Assembly (NCBI GenBank): GCA_003499925.1
Contig: DNRQ01000049.1
Location: forward strand, 4,939-12,113
From: Geobacter sp.
GTDB taxonomy: Bacteria > Desulfobacterota > Desulfuromonadia > Geobacterales > Geobacteraceae
Length of the DNA stretch: 7,175 nt
Direction of reading: 5' to 3'
Within the stretch, counting starts at the first letter, position 1; each line of letters starts with the position of its first letter. The translations under genes were made by a program, and so were the position numbers. Of the stretch, positions 5,454 through 7,175 are shown one piece after another. Under the pieces are notes generated by a model that saw nothing but the letters and a program-made list of their open reading frames with translations, had not been told where the DNA came from and made no database searches.

Positions 5454-5485
5454 TAACAACTGCTGTGGCTAACAACCGCTGTTGC
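5454..5485. repeat. Two tandem 16-bp repeats upstream of the methyltransferase promoter
   Basis: TAACAACTGCTGTGGC (5454-5469) is followed directly by TAACAACCGCTGTTGC (5470-5485); 14 of 16 bases match. They lie 54-85 bp upstream of the -35 box of the candidate methyltransferase promoter, where activator sites are common. The second unit also carries a partial inverted repeat (AACAnnnnnTGTT on the minus strand). A regulatory role is inference. Confidence 0.45.
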
Positions 5486-5525
5486 CGACAATCTTCCGGC
5501 TCGGCATTTTTCCATCTACCACAAA

Positions 5526-5562
5526 CCCTCCCTCCCCCTCCGGGAGCGGGCCGGGGTGAGGG
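5526..5562. repeat. GC-rich imperfect palindrome between transporter and methyltransferase
   Basis: Outer arms CCCTC (5526-5530) and GAGGG (5558-5562) enclose a C-rich then G-rich core (CCTCCCCCTCCGGGAG, then GGCCGGGGT). It is imperfect and differs in sequence from the palindromes at 934-1030 and 4421-4466. It sits in the 310-bp gap 5318-5627. That gap also holds the candidate methyltransferase promoter and the 16-bp repeats, and I see no gene in it. A GGCCG/CGGCC hairpin at 5604-5618 lies just past the transporter stop, without a T-run. Confidence 0.6.
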
Positions 5563-5627
5563 AGTTTCGGTTCTCGCGGAACGAAGCAGGCAAGACTTAG
5601 TCGGGCCGGTTTGCGGCCTAAAGCCTG

Positions 5628-6869
5628 TTACGACTCCGCCTGCGCCATGTCCTTTGCCACAAACCTGCCGCAGAGAAAGCAGAGCAGGCCGGCCAGCGCC
5701 ATGACGAACGGGGTGAGGAGCAGGGCGCTTCGCAGGCCCCACTGGTCGGAAAGCCAGCCGATGATGGAGGGGGAGATTGCATCGCCCAGGGCGTGAATGA
5801 AAAAGATGTTGACGGCGAAGGCCATGGCGCGGGTGGCGGGAGGGGTCACGTTGATGATGACGGTGTTGAGGGGGCCGGTGTTTAGAAAGAGGAAGAATTC
5901 CGCGACGAATATGGCGGCCATGCAGCCGGTCAGGCTAGGGGCAAGGATGGCCCAGGCGGCAAACGGGGTGCCGATCAGAAAGCCCCAGCCTGAGACGAGA
6001 AGATACCCCTTGCTGCTCTTTTTTTGCCAGCGGTCGCCGAGCCAGCCACCGGCCAGTGTGCCGAATATGCCGGCCACGACGGTGGTCGCGCCGAACAGGG
6101 TGTTGGCCTTCTCCACATTCAGGGCATGGAAGCGGTACAAGAAGGAGGGAAGCCACTGGGCGAGCCCGCCGATTGCGAAGGTCATGGTGGCCATGGCGAC
6201 GGTATTGCTGACAAAGGAGCGGTTTCTGAAAAGAAGCGCGTAACTTGAGGATGGCTTGCCCGCGTGCTCCTGCGGCGCTGCGTCATCGCCTCCGCGCGGG
6301 GGGGTGCGTAGCATGCCGACGGGAACGGCCAGAAGCAGACCGGGAAGACCGACCATGAGAAAAGCCGCCTGCCAGCCGAAGCGTTGCCCCAGCACCCCTC
6401 CAAGAAGATAGCCAAGCGCGCTCCCTACCGGGATGGCCAGGTAGAACCAGGAGAGGACCCGGCCACGCTGCTCCTTGCGGAAGAAGTCGGCGATCAGGCC
6501 GGGGGAGACCGTGCCGAAGCTCGCCTCGCCGACCCCGACCGTGGCGCGGGCGGCGAGCAGAGTCCTGTACCCCGGGGCAAAACCGGCGAGGGCCGTCGCC
6601 AGGCTCCAGAGCACCAGCCCCCCCGTGGCAAGCCTGACGCGGCTCCAGTGGTCGCCAAGCCAGCCGAAGAGCGGCGCGAAAAGCATGTAGCTCAGCATGA
6701 AGGCGCTGCCGAGCAGTCCCAGCTCGGTGTCAGAGATGCGCATATCGCTCTTGATCAGCGGGAAAACCGCGAAGAGCACCTGCCGGTCTATGTAGTTGAG
6801 CAGGTTCACCGCCAAAAGAAGCCCCAGGGCGTAGCGGCGGTAGGAGAGCGGGATCGGTTCGGCGTTCAT
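5628..6869 (-). CDS. MFS transporter, Spinster (Spns)-like, 413 aa
   Basis: The protein is a 12-helix major facilitator carrier in the inner membrane. Seen directly: NYIDRQ in helix 1 (25-30, D28), motif A GWLGDHWSRVRL after helix 2 (69-80), the helix-4 pattern RATVGVGEASFGTVSPGLIADFF (R109, E115, D128), a hydrophilic central loop (about 188-212), a second motif A-like loop GGWLGDRWQKK (274-284), and HALGDAISPSIIGWLSD (359-375). The NYIDRQ start, the R-x5-E of helix 4 and the LGDAxSPxxxGxLSD block are typical of the Spinster branch. Eukaryotic members of that branch move lysophospholipids or sphingosine-1-phosphate; for bacterial members the substrate is mostly unknown. The ATG at 6869 has TGGAGGG at 6877-6883 with good spacing; the stop TAA is at 5628-5630. 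It is the first gene in the direction of transcription. A lipid or lysolipid substrate fits the acyltransferase downstream, but this is inference; organic-anion transport is equally open. Confidence 0.9.
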   Translation of the reverse strand: MNAEPIPLSYRRYALGLLLAVNLLNYIDRQVLFAVFPLIKSDMRISDTELGLLGSAFMLSYMLFAPLFGWLGDHWSRVRLATGGLVLWSLATALAGFAPGYRTLLAARATVGVGEASFGTVSPGLIADFFRKEQRGRVLSWFYLAIPVGSALGYLLGGVLGQRFGWQAAFLMVGLPGLLLAVPVGMLRTPPRGGDDAAPQEHAGKPSSSYALLFRNRSFVSNTVAMATMTFAIGGLAQWLPSFLYRFHALNVEKANTLFGATTVVAGIFGTLAGGWLGDRWQKKSSKGYLLVSGWGFLIGTPFAAWAILAPSLTGCMAAIFVAEFFLFLNTGPLNTVIINVTPPATRAMAFAVNIFFIHALGDAISPSIIGWLSDQWGLRSALLLTPFVMALAGLLCFLCGRFVAKDMAQAES

Positions 6870-6898
6870 CGGGCAACCCTCCAGGATCTATTTTGCCC

Positions 6899-6936
6899 GC
6901 GCATTATGATAGATGTGCTCGTGAAAAGTCCAGCAC
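6899..6936 (-). promoter_or_regulatory. Possible promoter and inverted repeat upstream of the transporter
   Basis: On the minus strand the AT-rich string TATCATAAT (around 6902-6910) gives a -10-like box about 33-40 bp before the ATG at 6869. No good -35 box stands 16-18 bp upstream. An inverted repeat GTGCT (6915-6919) and AGCAC (6932-6936), spaced by 12 bp, covers the -35 position and could be a regulator site that replaces it. The call rests on composition and placement. Confidence 0.25.
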
Positions 6937-6997
6937 TGTCATAGCAACTGAGAGAGAGTGTAACAAAGGACACTCCCCATTGGCGAAGGGGGAGAGA

Positions 6998-7118
6998 AAA
7001 GTCCCCCTTTGACAAAGGGGGATTTAGGGGGATTTGCCTTCAGCTTCATTTTGCATTACCCAGATTCTGGCACTCCGTGGCAACTTGGGCAAAATCCCCC
7101 CCGACCCCCCTTTTTCAA
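6998..7118. repeat. GC-rich intergenic palindromic element, copy 2
   Basis: The left arm (6998-7035) reads AAAGTCCCCCTTTG, ACAAAGGGGG, ATTTA, GGGGGATTT. The right arm (7091-7118) reads AAAATCCCCCCCGACCCCCC then TTTTTCAA. The arms match copy 1 at 934-1030 almost base for base, but the centre (55 bp, 7036-7090) is unrelated and longer. The right arm breaks off after TTTTTCAA where copy 1 continues with AGGGGGG, so this copy is truncated. A smaller CTCCCC/GGGGAG hairpin (6973-6994) adjoins it on the left. The 306-bp stretch 6870-7175 holds no gene that I can see. Confidence 0.8.
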
Positions 7119-7150
7119 CGGAACTATATCCAAAACAAAGGCTGTGCTTT

Positions 7151-7175
7151 ACCCCCCTTTGCAAAGGGGGGCAAG
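7151..7175. repeat. Third partial copy of the palindromic element, cut by the window edge
   Basis: ACCCCCCTTTGCAAAGGGGGG (7151-7171) matches the outer self-complementary part of the arms of copies 1 and 2. It begins about 33 bp after truncated copy 2 and runs towards the window edge, so its full extent cannot be seen. Confidence 0.6.

Noticed and set aside
5604..5618. GGCCG/CGGCC hairpin after the transporter stop as a terminator
   Set aside because: The stem is only 5 bp and no T-run follows on the minus strand.
6870..7175. Insertion sequence or transposase remnant near the right end
   Set aside because: No coding frame with transposase motifs is seen; only palindromic repeat arms are present.

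Overview
The window looks like chromosomal DNA from a GC-rich, Gram-negative bacterium. The gene set (an LpxL/HtrB-type acyltransferase, an exosortase-locus-type polysaccharide deacetylase, a CX3CX2C radical SAM protein) and the 'AAAGTCCCCCTTTG...AAAGGGGGATTTAGGGGGATTT' intergenic repeats fit the Geobacter/Desulfuromonadia group. This assignment is inference from style; no rRNA or other marker gene is present. Every gene I can support lies on the minus strand, so transcription runs from high to low coordinates.

Layout in transcription order. 6870-7175 is a gene-free leader with two or three copies of a GC-rich palindromic repeat and a weak promoter. 5628-6869 encodes a Spinster-type MFS transporter. 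5318-5627 is a 310-bp gap with another GC palindrome, a pair of 16-bp tandem repeats and a plausible promoter. 4550-5317 encodes a class I SAM methyltransferase. 4332-4549 is a gap with a perfect 20-bp-stem palindrome plus a smaller hairpin. 3510-4331 encodes a NodB-fold polysaccharide deacetylase; it overlaps 2833-3525, a DPM1-like family 2 glycosyltransferase. That gene in turn overlaps by ATGA a tiny zinc-ribbon reading frame (2696-2836) that appears to carry a one-base frame break. 2522-2730 holds a candidate promoter with an operator-like palindrome, and terminator-like hairpins lie on either side of it. 1139-2521 encodes a radical SAM protein with a SPASM-like C-terminus. 896-1138 holds a 12-bp tandem array and another palindromic repeat. 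14-895 encodes the LpxL/HtrB-type acyltransferase.

Taken together the genes suggest assembly, trimming, acylation and movement of an envelope glycolipid or glycan. The glycosyltransferase could load a sugar onto a polyprenyl phosphate and its overlapping deacetylase partner could remove an N-acyl group, as in ArnC/ArnD and FlmF2/NaxD. The LpxL-type enzyme acylates a lipid acceptor, and the Spinster-type carrier belongs to a family that moves lysolipids. The methyltransferase and the radical SAM enzyme would be tailoring enzymes. No substrate can be read from the sequence, and the pathway is a hypothesis.

The most notable observations are three. The 36-residue CXXC/CXXCG zinc ribbon is restored by removing one A from an A6 run. 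The glycosyltransferase-deacetylase pair is translationally coupled. Almost every intergenic gap carries a different GC-rich palindromic repeat, one of which creates a false N-terminal extension on the acyltransferase.
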